Positions 1-8,900 of a DNA stretch of 64,000 nucleotides are shown piece by piece. Made by a program: the position numbers and the translations under genes. Position 1 is the first letter of the stretch. The number at the start of each line of letters is the position of its first letter. The stretch covers positions 5,995,043 to 6,059,042 of the forward strand of contig NZ_CM007717.1 of assembly GCF_002019855.1 (NCBI RefSeq), read 5' to 3'. Below the pieces are notes generated by a model. It was not told the DNA's origin, searched no databases, and worked only from the letters and a program-made list of their open reading frames with translations. Source of the DNA: Streptomyces antibioticus. Its GTDB lineage: Bacteria; Actinomycetota; Actinomycetes; Streptomycetales; Streptomycetaceae.

Positions 1-726
1 CTGGACGCCGGCTTCCAGCCCGGCGCGCAGCGCTATGTCTGGCCGCTCCTGATCACCGCGATCCCGGCCGCGACCACCGGGGACCTCCTCGCCCGGATCC
101 GCGCCGCGAGCCGCAGGCTTCCCACCGGCGCCGCCGTCTGGCAGGCCCACGCGCTCTGGCTGCGCGCCGAACTCCTGCGCGCCGAGGGCCACCCCGCCCT
201 GGAGGAGTGGACCGAGACGGTCACCGCCTTCGAACACCTCGAACGCCCCTACGACCTGGCCCGCACCCGCCACCGCCTGGCCGAGGCCCTGCTGACCGGC
301 GGCACGGACGACGACGGCGACCGCGAGAACGACCGGGACCGTGCCGCCGAACTGCTCCGCCTCGCCCACGCCGTCGCCACCCATCTCGGCGCCCGGCCGT
401 TCGCCGACGCGGTCGACCTGTTGGCCCGGCGCGCCCGGCTGGCCGTCGTCCCGGCCCTGCCGCAGTGCTCCGCCGACCCCGTCGAGGCGCTCGGCCTCAC
501 CAGCCGGGAGCGCGACGTCCTACGGCTGGTCGCGGCCGGCCGCACCAACCGGCAGATCGCCGAACGGCTCTTCATCTCCCCCAAGACGGCCAGCGTGCAC
601 GTCTCCAACATCCTGGCCAAGCTGGGGGTGTCGGGCCGCGGCGAGGCGGCGGCGGTGGCCCACCGGGTGGGACTGTCCCCGACGGAGGAGCAGGCGGGGG
701 CGGAGGGCCGGGGGGCACTCACCTGA
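1..726 (+). CDS. LuxR-family transcriptional regulator, C-terminal part (5' end outside window)
   Basis: The reading frame is open from base 1, so only the last 241 residues are present. The final 60-70 residues form a LuxR/GerE helix-turn-helix: LTSRERDVLRLVAAG, then TNRQIAERLFISPKTASVHV and a recognition helix ending NILAKLGV. The preceding ~160 residues are helical and Leu/Ala/Arg-rich (LAEALLTGG, AAELLRLAHAVATHLGA), like the TPR-type region that precedes the HTH in large MalT/LAL-type ATPase regulators. The ATPase part would lie upstream and cannot be seen. The gene converges on the lipoprotein dehydrogenase gene. Its target is unknown; the HTH assignment is secure, the LAL subfamily is inference. 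Confidence 0.85.
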   Translation: MDAGFQPGAQRYVWPLLITAIPAATTGDLLARIRAASRRLPTGAAVWQAHALWLRAELLRAEGHPALEEWTETVTAFEHLERPYDLARTRHRLAEALLTGGTDDDGDRENDRDRAAELLRLAHAVATHLGARPFADAVDLLARRARLAVVPALPQCSADPVEALGLTSRERDVLRLVAAGRTNRQIAERLFISPKTASVHVSNILAKLGVSGRGEAAAVAHRVGLSPTEEQAGAEGRGALT

Positions 727-752
727 GCGAGCTGCGGGACGCGCCCCCCCGG

Positions 753-1931
753 TCAGCTCACCTTGAGCTCCAGGATCCGATCGTCCCCCTCCTTCGGGGC
801 GCCGCGGCCGTCGGTGTTGCTGGTGGTGACCCAGAGCCGGTCGCCGCCCGCCGCGATCACCGTGCGCAGCCGGCCGTACTTCTCGTCCAGGAAGGACTGC
901 GGGTCCGCCGACGCCTCGGTGCCCTTGAGCGGGATGCGCCACAGACGCTGGCCGCGCAGCCCCACCATCCATATCGAGCCCTGGGCGTAGGCGATCCCGC
1001 TGGGGGAGGCCACGTCCGTGTGCCACTGCGCCAGCGGATTGCGGTACCGGGAGTCGTCGGACTCGCCCTCGACCTCCGGCCAGCCGTAGTTCGCGCCGGG
1101 CTCGATCGCGTTCAGCTCGTCCCAGGTGTCCTGGCCGAACTCCGCCGCGAACAGCCGCTGTTTCGCGTCCCAGGCCAGGCCCTGCACATTGCGGTGGCCG
1201 TACGAGTACACGGGGGAGCCGGGGAAGGGGTTGCCCGGGGCCGGCTCGCCCTCGGGGGTGAGCCGCAGGATCTTGCCGCCCAGGGACTCCTTGTCCTGGG
1301 ACAGCCCCGTGTCACCGCTCTCGCCCGTGCCCGCGTACAGCATGCCGTCGGGCCCGAAGGCGATCCGGCCGCCGTTGTGGATCATGCCCTTGGGGATGCC
1401 TTTGAAGACCGTGTCCGGGGCGCCGAGCTGATCGCCGGGGGAGCGCTTCGGGTCGTAGATCATGCGGACGACGCGATTGTCCGAGGCCGAGGTGAAGTAC
1501 GCGTAGACCATGTGATCGGACGCGTAGTCCGGCGAGAGGGCGATGCCCAGCAGACCGCCCTCCCCGGCCGCCGAGACCCCGGGGACCTCACCCAGCTCGG
1601 TCTTCTTCCCCGAGTCCTCGTCGACCAGCGTGATCGTGCCCTCGTCACGCGAGGCGACCAGCAGCCCGCCCTCGGGAAGCACGGCCACGCCCCACGGACT
1701 GTCCAGCCCCTCGGCGACGGTCCGCACCACCTCGACGGAGCCCTTCGCAGCCGGAGTGGCCTCACCGCCCGGCGACGACGACCCCCGCACGGCCGACCCA
1801 CTCGCCGAGGCGCTAGCGCTCCCCGGCGACCCCCCGTCGTCCGAGGAGCAGCCGGCGCTGAACAGCAGAGCACCCACGGCCAGCACGGCCGGCACAGCAG
1901 TACGACGCACGATTCCCGCTCCCTTCGACAC
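753..1931 (-). CDS. PQQ-dependent sugar dehydrogenase-like lipoprotein (GSDH family)
   Basis: A 392-aa protein beginning with a lipoprotein signal: hydrophobic VPAVLAVGALLF followed by the lipobox SAGC (Cys28). A Ser/Gly/Ala-rich linker to about residue 60 follows. The rest is a glucose/sorbosone dehydrogenase six-bladed propeller with family phrases such as GLDSPWGVAVLPEGGLLVA, GGLLGIALSPDY, HNGGRIAFGPDGMLYAGTG, GHRNVQGLAWD and EPGANYGWPEVEG. It is probably anchored to the outer face of the membrane and oxidises a sugar or polyol, but neither substrate nor PQQ use can be read from the sequence. The start is GTG at 1931; another GTG seven codons downstream is possible. It is transcribed alone and converges on the LuxR gene. 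Confidence 0.9.
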   Translation of the reverse strand: MSKGAGIVRRTAVPAVLAVGALLFSAGCSSDDGGSPGSASASASGSAVRGSSSPGGEATPAAKGSVEVVRTVAEGLDSPWGVAVLPEGGLLVASRDEGTITLVDEDSGKKTELGEVPGVSAAGEGGLLGIALSPDYASDHMVYAYFTSASDNRVVRMIYDPKRSPGDQLGAPDTVFKGIPKGMIHNGGRIAFGPDGMLYAGTGESGDTGLSQDKESLGGKILRLTPEGEPAPGNPFPGSPVYSYGHRNVQGLAWDAKQRLFAAEFGQDTWDELNAIEPGANYGWPEVEGESDDSRYRNPLAQWHTDVASPSGIAYAQGSIWMVGLRGQRLWRIPLKGTEASADPQSFLDEKYGRLRTVIAAGGDRLWVTTSNTDGRGAPKEGDDRILELKVS

Positions 1932-2226
1932 AGCGATACCCGAAAACGGCTTCCCCTTGTCCTACGCCGCAGCCACCCCACAGGTTCCCGACAGCCCCCG
2001 ACCCACCCGAAAGCGGTACCCGCCTCGACACCCTCCAGCCGGATCGGAAGATCACAAAAAGCCGGTTTTACGCTGCAGACGTCGACCTCCACGATGGGCA
2101 GCCTGGTATCCGAGGTGGCGAGCGAGGCGAGGTGCCTCGACTCAAGATCAAGAGATTTACCTCTCCAGGCAAAGACCTCGGTCCTCAATGCGAGGACCCT
2201 GCTGCCCGAGGTGAGGAGGCAGCCCG

Positions 2227-2400
2227 ATGGAGTGGATCACCGCGGGAGGCGGCGCTGTTGTGGGACTGTTGGTGATCCGCGTACTGCTCCACCAGGTGCG
2301 AGCACTGTTGATGGACGTGGGTGCCGTCATCCGTGCGTGGCGCGAGCTTGTGAGTGCGGTGAGGAATTCAGAACCTCCCACCAGCAGTGATGGTTCATGA
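2227..2400 (+). CDS. Small putative membrane protein (57 aa)
   Basis: A 57-codon ORF preceded by GAGGAGG about 9 bases before ATG. The N-terminal half is hydrophobic (WITAGGGAVVGLLVIRVLL), enough for one membrane span, and the C-terminal half is polar. A 7-bp hairpin (GGTCCTC/GAGGACC, 2180-2198) lies just upstream. Codon use is less GC-biased at third positions than in the surrounding core genes, as in the toxin-antitoxin genes that follow. It may be part of the same acquired patch. I do not recognise a family. The ribosome site and hydrophobic segment support it; the function is unknown. Confidence 0.5.
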   Translation: MEWITAGGGAVVGLLVIRVLLHQVRALLMDVGAVIRAWRELVSAVRNSEPPTSSDGS

Positions 2401-2470
2401 GAACCCTGTTGGCTTGTCGCCGTTTAAGTAAATCCTTAAACTCGTGATGCTGGTGTCGAGGGGAGCCGTC

Positions 2471-2833
2471 TTGAGTTGGGCGATCAAGGTCACCGATGAG
2501 TACGCGGAGTGGTTCAGGCGGCTGATCAAGGAGGATCTCGGTTCTGCCTCTCAGGTTGCGCAGGCCGTTGCCGCTCTGCGTGACGCCGGCCCCACGCTGG
2601 GGCGTCCCCTCGTGGACCGGCTGAAGGGATCGGACCTGCATCACCTCAAGGAACTCAGGCCAGGGTCAGGTGGCCGGTCCGAGATCCGGATCATCTTCGC
2701 CTTTGATCCGACTCGTTCAGCCCTGCTGCTCCTCGGGGGCGACAAGGCGGGAAACTGGGAGCGCTGGTACCGCGACAACATTCCTCTGGCTGAACAGCTC
2801 TACCGCGACTACACCAGTGACACTGAGGAGTGA
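2471..2833 (+). CDS. HigB/RelE-type toxin of a type II toxin-antitoxin pair
   Basis: The product (120 aa from the chosen start) begins MSWAIKVTDEYAEWFRRL and contains LKELRPGSGGRSEIRIIFAFDPTRSALLLLGGDKAGNWERWY. This is the layout of phage Gp49/HigB-like mRNA interferases: a basic beta-sheet core with R.IFAFD and a G.DK...W.W tail. TTG at 2471 is preferred because GAGGGGAG ends five bases upstream and family members usually start M.W.I..TDEF. In-frame GTG 2444 and ATG 2447 are alternatives with no good ribosome site. The antitoxin gene starts 9 bases after the stop, so the two form an operon. Family members cleave ribosome-bound mRNA; activity here is inferred. Confidence 0.85.
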   Translation: MSWAIKVTDEYAEWFRRLIKEDLGSASQVAQAVAALRDAGPTLGRPLVDRLKGSDLHHLKELRPGSGGRSEIRIIFAFDPTRSALLLLGGDKAGNWERWYRDNIPLAEQLYRDYTSDTEE

Positions 2834-2842
2834 GGAGTAGGC

Positions 2843-3193
2843 ATGCCCAAGAAGACCCCGCAGGACTGGGAGACCCTGGAGCAGGAGCTGCACTCGGCTG
2901 GTGTGGATCCCGCTGAAGTGGAGGCCGGTTCACGTCGACTGCTGGCGGAAGCCCGTGGTCATCAACTCGCTGAGGCGCGGAAGCAGTACGGGCTGGCCCA
3001 GAGAGACGTGGCTGCCCGTATGGGTGTGAGCATCGCCCGCGTGTCCCAGATCGAGCACGGCGAAGTCGCCACTCTCGATGTCATCGCACGTTACGTCGAA
3101 GCGCTCGGCGGCAGGTTGGACCTGGTTGCCGACTTCGGTGACCACACACTGCGGATGCCGGCAAGCGGCGACCAGGGCAGCGCGGCGGCGTAA
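2843..3193 (+). CDS. HigA-like XRE-family antitoxin
   Basis: A 116-aa protein with a Cro/C1 helix-turn-helix at about residues 42-100: LAEARKQYGLAQRDVAARMGVSIARVSQIEHGE, then TLDVIARYVEALGGRLDLVADFG. It follows the toxin gene with a 9-bp gap and a GAGGAG ribosome site. The order is toxin first, then antitoxin, typical of HigBA. The expected role is to bind and neutralise the toxin and repress the shared promoter. The N-terminal ~40 residues (acidic, helical) could be the toxin-binding or protease-sensitive part. No palindromic operator is obvious ahead of the toxin. Confidence 0.87.
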   Translation: MPKKTPQDWETLEQELHSAGVDPAEVEAGSRRLLAEARGHQLAEARKQYGLAQRDVAARMGVSIARVSQIEHGEVATLDVIARYVEALGGRLDLVADFGDHTLRMPASGDQGSAAA

Positions 3194-3504
3194 TCGGACA
3201 CTGGACAATCGAAGACCGCTTCGGTCCTCAGGACCAGTTGAGGCTTCTGCGGGTCGGCGGGCTTTTGCTCACGGGTGGTTTCGTCTGCGAGATCTTTCGT
3301 GCTCTTCTTGTCTTCGGCCGCCACGGGGTGCCTCCGTTGCTCGTCCCGGCTTTTCAGGCTGCCCGAGAAACGCGTCGATGGCCTGGCGAACACCTGGCTG
3401 CACGTGCGCTGTTCAACCCGGCTTGAGCGTGCGACGGTGGACGGAACGCTCCGCGCATGCCGCCGTGGGAGCCACGGCCTGACGTCGCTCCCGGAGAGCG
3501 GTTC
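3194..3504. other. Intergenic stretch after the toxin-antitoxin pair; no secure gene
   Basis: This 311-bp gap lies between the antitoxin gene and the convergent aldo/keto reductase gene. The only ORF worth noting is on the minus strand from GTG 3324 (preceded by CGGAGG) to 3091. Its first ~45 residues are Lys/Glu/Asp-rich (AAEDKKSTKDLADETTREQ). Its 3' part runs antisense into the antitoxin gene and third-position GC is only moderate, so I do not call it. Confidence 0.3.
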
Positions 3505-4503
3505 TCAGTCCCAAGACCCCCGTGCCCCCGGCAACCCCGCCACCTCCGCCAGATCCTCCGGTGTCAGCCGTATCTCCGTCGCCCCCGCGTTCTCCGTCAC
3601 CCACCGCTCCCGCTTGGCGCCCGGTATCGGGATCACGTGGGGGCCCTGGGACAGGACCCAGGACAGGGCCACCTGTGCGGCCGTCACGGCGTCGCCGTGG
3701 CGGGCGGCCACGCGGCGGAGGCCGGCGATGATCGGCTGGTTCGCGGCCATCATTTCCGCGGTGAAGCGGGGGTGGCGGGCGCGCATGTCGTCCGGTTCGA
3801 AGCCCTCGCCGGGGGTCAGGGTGCCGGTCAGGAAGCCGTTGCCGAGCGGCATCGCCGCCAGGAATCCGACGCCCCGCGCGGCGCACCACGGCAGCAGGGT
3901 GTCCAGGGCCTCCGGCGACCACACGGAGAGTTCGGCCTCGACCGCGCTGACCGGGAACACCTGTTGCACACGCCGCAGTTGGCGGATCGTTCCGTCGTAC
4001 AGGCGGCCGCCGGAGCGCCGGGCGCCGCGCGCGCCGACCGCGCACAGTCCCAACGCCCTCACCTTGCCCGCCTGGACGAGGTCCGCCATCGCGCCCCAGG
4101 TCTCCTCCACGGGGACCTCGGGGTCGGCGCGGTGGAGCTGGTAGAGGTCGATGACGTCGGTCTGCAGGCGGCGCAGCGACGCGTCGCACGCTCTTCTCAC
4201 GTACCCGGGGCGGCCGTTGGCCACGATGTGCTGCTCGCCCACCAGCAGGCCGACCTTGGTGGAGACGAAGGCTTCCGCGCGGCGCTCCTTCAACACCCGC
4301 CCCACCAAAAGCTCGTTGGTGAACGGGCCGTACATGTCGGCGGTGTCCAGAAGGGTGCAGCCGAGGTCGAGCGCCCGGTGCACCGCCCGGAGCGATTCGT
4401 CGCCGCGCTGCCGGGAGCCGCTGTACCCCCAGCTCATCGGCATGCATCCCAGTCCGACGGCCCCTGTCGCAAGCGCCCCCGCGCCGATCGTCCTGCGCTC
4501 CAC
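3505..4503 (-). CDS. Aldo/keto reductase
   Basis: A 332-aa NADPH-dependent oxidoreductase of the AKR TIM-barrel family. The catalytic tetrad is visible: Asp and Tyr in LLDTADMYGPFTNELLVG, Lys in FVSTKVGL, and His in DLYQLHRADPEVPVEETW. The NADP-site motif near the end is VIPIPGAKRERWVTENAGA. The GTG start at 4503 (VERRTIGAGALATGAVGLGCM) is chosen because AGGAGGG precedes it; earlier in-frame codons would put the start into the promoter of the divergent dehydrogenase gene. The substrate is unknown. It resembles the YajO/Tas-type general aldehyde reductases of streptomycetes. Confidence 0.9.
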   Translation of the reverse strand: MERRTIGAGALATGAVGLGCMPMSWGYSGSRQRGDESLRAVHRALDLGCTLLDTADMYGPFTNELLVGRVLKERRAEAFVSTKVGLLVGEQHIVANGRPGYVRRACDASLRRLQTDVIDLYQLHRADPEVPVEETWGAMADLVQAGKVRALGLCAVGARGARRSGGRLYDGTIRQLRRVQQVFPVSAVEAELSVWSPEALDTLLPWCAARGVGFLAAMPLGNGFLTGTLTPGEGFEPDDMRARHPRFTAEMMAANQPIIAGLRRVAARHGDAVTAAQVALSWVLSQGPHVIPIPGAKRERWVTENAGATEIRLTPEDLAEVAGLPGARGSWD

Positions 4504-4576
4504 CTGCCGTGACCCTCCTTCTCCCGACCCCCAACCTAACCTCTGGGCACACGGGTGCCTGACATAGCCTCCTGAC

Positions 4577-5551
4577 ATGAGCATCGACGCGCCCCGTGAC
4601 GTATGGCTGCCCATCCCGCCCGACGAGATCGACGGACTCCCGGCGGGGCTCGACTACCTGTTCTGGGACGGGGGCGAGGAGGGCGAACAGACGTACCCCG
4701 GGGACCCGGCGCGGTGCGTCTTCTACGTGGTGCCCTACATGAAGCGGCAGCAGGTGAAGGTCGGCCCGCTGCGGGAGATGCGCAACGTACAGGTCGTGCA
4801 GACGCTCACCGCCGGCGTCGACGACATCACCGCGCGCCTGTCGGACCTGCCGCCCGGCGTCCGGCTCTGCAACGCGCGCGGGGTGCACGAGGCGAGCACC
4901 GCCGAACTGGCCCTCGCCCTGACCCTGGCCGCGCTGCGCGGCATCCCCGGCTTCGTGCGCGCCCAGGACCGGCAGGAATGGGGCGGCGGCTTTCACGAGG
5001 CGCTCGCCGACAAGAACGTGCTCATCGTGGGCTACGGGGCGATCGGCGCCGCCGTCGAGGACCGGCTCGTGCCCTTCGAGGTCGCGCGGGTGGCGCGCGT
5101 CGCGCGCTCCCAGCGCACGACGGCGCGCGGTCCAGTGCATCCCTTCACCGAACTGCCCGCCCTGCTCCCCGAGGCGGACGTCGTCGTCCTCACCACGCCC
5201 CTCACCGACACCACCCGCGGCATGGTCGACGGCCCGTTCCTGGCCCGGATGAAGGACGGCGCGCTGCTGGTCAACGTCGCCCGCGGCCCGGTCGTCGACA
5301 CGAAGGCCCTGCTCACCGAGGTGGAGAGCGGCCGTCTCACCGCCGCCCTCGACGTCACCGACCCCGAACCCCTGCCCCACGGGCACCCGTTGTGGCAGGC
5401 GCCGGGCGTGCTGATCAGCCCGCACGTCGGCGGGCCCACGTCCGCCTTCCTGCCCCGCGCCAAGCGTCTGCTGGTGGACCAACTCGGTCGCCATCTGAAC
5501 CACGAGCCCCTGCGGCACGTGATCCTGACGACGGGTACGGCAGACGTGTAG
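4577..5551 (+). CDS. D-isomer-specific 2-hydroxyacid dehydrogenase
   Basis: A 324-aa NAD(P)-dependent dehydrogenase. The Rossmann motif is GYGAIG (152-157). The catalytic Arg236 lies in NVARGPVVD, Glu264 in TDPEPLP, and His283 in SPHVGGPTS. Those are the three conserved catalytic residues of the family. It lacks the long C-terminal regulatory domains of SerA, so it is not the biosynthetic phosphoglycerate dehydrogenase, which lies at 12934. A glyoxylate/hydroxypyruvate or other 2-ketoacid reductase role is likely. Divergent from the aldo/keto reductase gene with a 73-bp shared promoter region. Confidence 0.88.
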   Translation: MSIDAPRDVWLPIPPDEIDGLPAGLDYLFWDGGEEGEQTYPGDPARCVFYVVPYMKRQQVKVGPLREMRNVQVVQTLTAGVDDITARLSDLPPGVRLCNARGVHEASTAELALALTLAALRGIPGFVRAQDRQEWGGGFHEALADKNVLIVGYGAIGAAVEDRLVPFEVARVARVARSQRTTARGPVHPFTELPALLPEADVVVLTTPLTDTTRGMVDGPFLARMKDGALLVNVARGPVVDTKALLTEVESGRLTAALDVTDPEPLPHGHPLWQAPGVLISPHVGGPTSAFLPRAKRLLVDQLGRHLNHEPLRHVILTTGTADV

Positions 5552-5737
5552 TCCGCTTCCGGCACCCTCCGCAGTTCCCCGGACGCGTTCCGTACCCGCC
5601 CGCCGATGATCGTCACGGAGCGTAGAGAACCTATGTCCCTGAGTGACGAGACTGGTGTATCGTCCCGACTGGGGCTGCGCCGCGACCTTTCGGCGCCTGG
5701 GACGGACATTTCAGACTTGCGAGGGGGGCGACGGGCG

Positions 5738-5944
5738 ATGCACAGCCTATGGACGAACGATCCGACGCGGCGGAACCGCCGGCGGCGGCCCTGGCGCACG
5801 GCCACGCGCGGGCGCGGCCAGGACATCCATCACCACCCGCACCCGCACCGGCGCCCGACCGGCAACGGCCTGCGACGAGTTGCGGCGCCGGCGCACCGGG
5901 ACCTGTGGGACCCGGGAGCGGCGCGGAGCGGGAGGATCCGGTGA
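5738..5944 (+). CDS. Possible small Arg/His-rich ORF coupled to the GGDEF gene (68 aa)
   Basis: ATG at 5738 is preceded by GAGGGGGG. The ORF encodes a basic peptide (MHSLWTNDPTRRNRRRRPW, later HHHPHPHRRP). It ends in TGA overlapping the GTG start of the downstream gene as GTGA, a typical coupling arrangement. About 90% of its codons end in G or C. The overlapping frame that would extend the GGDEF protein back to ATG 5749 loses this bias. That favours a real short gene, or at least a translated coupling ORF. No family is recognised. Confidence 0.4.
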   Translation: MHSLWTNDPTRRNRRRRPWRTATRGRGQDIHHHPHPHRRPTGNGLRRVAAPAHRDLWDPGAARSGRIR

Positions 5945-8900
5945 GTTCGCCGACGACCTCCACCCCCGTGCTCGACGGAGTCGACGCGGCGCCGCGGACA
6001 CCCGCCCCGGTGACGGCCCCTCAGGCCGGACCGCCGTCCGCCGGCGTCAAGCCGAACCTCGTCCACCAACTGGTGCTGGCCCTGCTGTGCGGGGGCTACG
6101 GCCTCGGCTCCGCGCTCGGCTGGGGCTCCGACCAACTCGCCCTCATCATGGGCGATTTCGGACTGACCGCCGCCGCCGGCACCGCCGCCGTGTCCTGCTT
6201 CCTCTACGCGCGCACCCGCCGGGTCCGTTTTCGACCCGCCTGGCTGCTGTTCTCGCTCTCCTCGGCGATGGCCGCCCTCGGCAACCTGGTCTGGGGGTGG
6301 TACGAGGTCGTCCTGAACCGCCCCGTGCCCAGCCCCAGCTACGCCGACCTGTTCTTCCTGTGCTTCGCGCCGCCCGCGATCGTCGGGCTGCTGGTGCTGG
6401 CCGCCCGGCCCGTCACCAAGGCGGGCTGGATCTGCCTGGGCCTCGACGCCTGGCTGATCGCCGGCTCGCTGCTCACCCTCTCCTGGAGCCTCGCCCTCGC
6501 GCAGGCCGCCAAGTTCGACGGCCCGTCCGTCGCGCACGCCGCGCTGTCGCTGGCCTATCCGCTGCTCGACATCGCCCTGGTGAGCATGGTGCTGGTGCTG
6601 CACTTCCGGCGCTCCGCGGTCAACCGCACCGCCGTCAACACCGCCGTCGGCGCGCTCGCCCTCACCGTGATGTGCGACGCGCTGTTCACCTCGCCCCTGA
6701 TGCACCACAGCTACCGCTCGGGCCAACTCCTCGACGCGGGCTGGTTCGCGGGCTCGCTGCTCCTCGCGTACGCCCCCTGGGCCGCCTCCCGGCAGCACCG
6801 GCCCGGCGGCGACGAGGGGCACACGCGTGTGGTGCGCGAACACCTGCCGGGCGCCCGCCCCGGCAGCCATCAGCACCACCACGCCCCCGCGCAGGCCGGT
6901 GACCACGGCCGGTATCCGGCCACCCGGCCCATCACCGGCTCGCTGGCCGCCCTCACGCCCTACCTCGCCGCCGCCGTCTGCACCCTGGGGATCCTCTACA
7001 ACGTCCTCAACGGCCGCAGCGTCGACCGCGTGGTCCTGCTGACCGGCGGCGCGGTCGTGCTCGCCCTCGTGGTGCGCCAGGGGATCATGCTGCTCGACAA
7101 CATCACCCTCACCCAGGAACTGGCCCACAAGGAGAACCACTTCCGCTCCCTGGTGCAGGGCTCCAGCGACGTCATCATGATCGCCGCCCCCAGCGGCATC
7201 CTGCGCTACGTCTCCCCGGCCGCCGCCGGCGTCTACGGCCGCCCCGCCGAGGCGCTGGTCGGCACCGAACTGGCCGATCTCATCCACCCGGAGGACCTGG
7301 GCTGCGTGGTGCACGAGGTGCGCCGCTTCCTCGCCGCCAACCCCCAGGACGAACCCACCACGCGCATCGAGTGCCGGTTCCGCTCCGGGGGCGGGGGAGG
7401 CTGGCTCAACGTCGAGTCCACCGTCAACCGCCACCACGGCGGCCTGATCTTCAACAGCCGGGACGTCACCGAACGCGTCCGCCTCCAGGCGCAGCTCCAG
7501 CACAACGCCGAGCACGACCCGCTCACCGACCTGCCCAACCGCGCCCTGTTCACCCGGCGCGTCCAGCAGGCCCTGTCGGGCCGGCGCAGCTCCGACCGGG
7601 GAGCCGCGCTGCGCAACACCGCGGTGCTCTTCATCGACCTCGACGGCTTCAAGGCGGTCAACGACACCATCGGGCACCAGGCCGGGGACGAACTGCTCGT
7701 CCAGGCCGGCCGCCGGCTCCAGGACGCGGTCCGCAAGGGCGACACCGCCTCCCGGCTCGGCGGCGACGAGTTCGCGGCCCTGATCGTCGGCGACACCACC
7801 CGCGACCGCCCCGCCCGCGAGCGGCACATCCTGGAACTCGCCGACCGCCTCCGGCTCACGCTCTCCCAGCCCTACGTGATCGATGGCAACGACGTCAGAG
7901 TCGCCGCGTCCATCGGTGTCGCCTTCGCCGAACCCGGCCTCGGCGCCGGTGAGCTGCTGCGCAACGCCGATCTCGCGATGTACCGCGCCAAGGCGGGCGG
8001 CAAGGGCCGCGTCGAGCTGTACAAGCCGCAGATGCAGCAGGACGTCGTACGCAAGGCGGAGCTGGCCACCCGGCTGCGGGCCGCGCTGCACGACGGCGAG
8101 TTCGCGCTGCTGCACCAGCCGGTGGTGCGGCTGGAGGACGGCCGGATCTCGTCGGTTGCCGCGCACGCGCGCTGGCGCTCCTCGCAGGGGGTGCTGTTCA
8201 CGCCCGCCGAGTTCCTGCGGGTCGCGGACGAGGGCGACCGCACCGCCGAGCTGAGCCGCTGGGTGCTGGAGGAGGCGGTCGCCCAGGCCGCCGACCGGGC
8301 GGCGGGCGGCCGTACCGTCCCGGTGACCGTGCGGATGGACGCACGGCGGCTCGTGGACCGGTCGATGCCGCCCGGCGCCGTCGAGGCGCTGCTGACCCGG
8401 CACGGGCTGCCGTCCGGGGCGCTGATGATCGAGCTGTCGGACCTCGACCCCAAGGTGCCGCTGGACGAGCTGGAGCGCCGTCTGGGCGCCCTGCGCCGGC
8501 ACGGCGTCCGGATCGTCCTCGACGGCTTCGGCACCGGCTACGGCGCGCTCACGGCCCTGCGGAGACTCCCCGTGGACGTCCTCAGACTGGACCGGGGCCT
8601 GGTCGAGGGCGTCGTCGAGTCCGCCCGGCTGCACAAGATCACCAGCGGGCTGCTGAGGATCGCCTGCGATCTCGGGCTGCACTCCGTGGCCGAGGGTGTG
8701 GACCTCCCCGAGCAGGTCGTCGCCCTGCGCGCGATGGGCTGCACGCACGGCCAGGGCATGGCGTTCTCCGGGCCGCTCGACGAGTACCGGCTGCGCCGGG
8801 CGCTCGCCACCGGCCGCTATCCGGTGCCGCACGGCCCCGCGGAACCCGCGTTCGCGGGCGGCGGCACCGGGGTGTACACCAGTAGTGGGGTGAGCGCCGT

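Noticed and set aside
3091..3324. Minus-strand ORF with good ribosome site overlapping the antitoxin gene
   Set aside because: About 100 bp are antisense to the antitoxin, codon bias is weak and no family is recognised; kept only as a note in the gap description.
5749..5940. Upstream in-frame extension of the GGDEF protein to ATG 5749
   Set aside because: Third-position bias is lost in this frame, there is no good ribosome site, and GTG 5941 has GGGAGG.
5830..8832. 1000-codon minus-strand ORF opposite the GGDEF gene
   Set aside because: No ribosome site or domains; Gly/Arg/His-rich shadow. The GGDEF and EAL motifs are on the plus strand.
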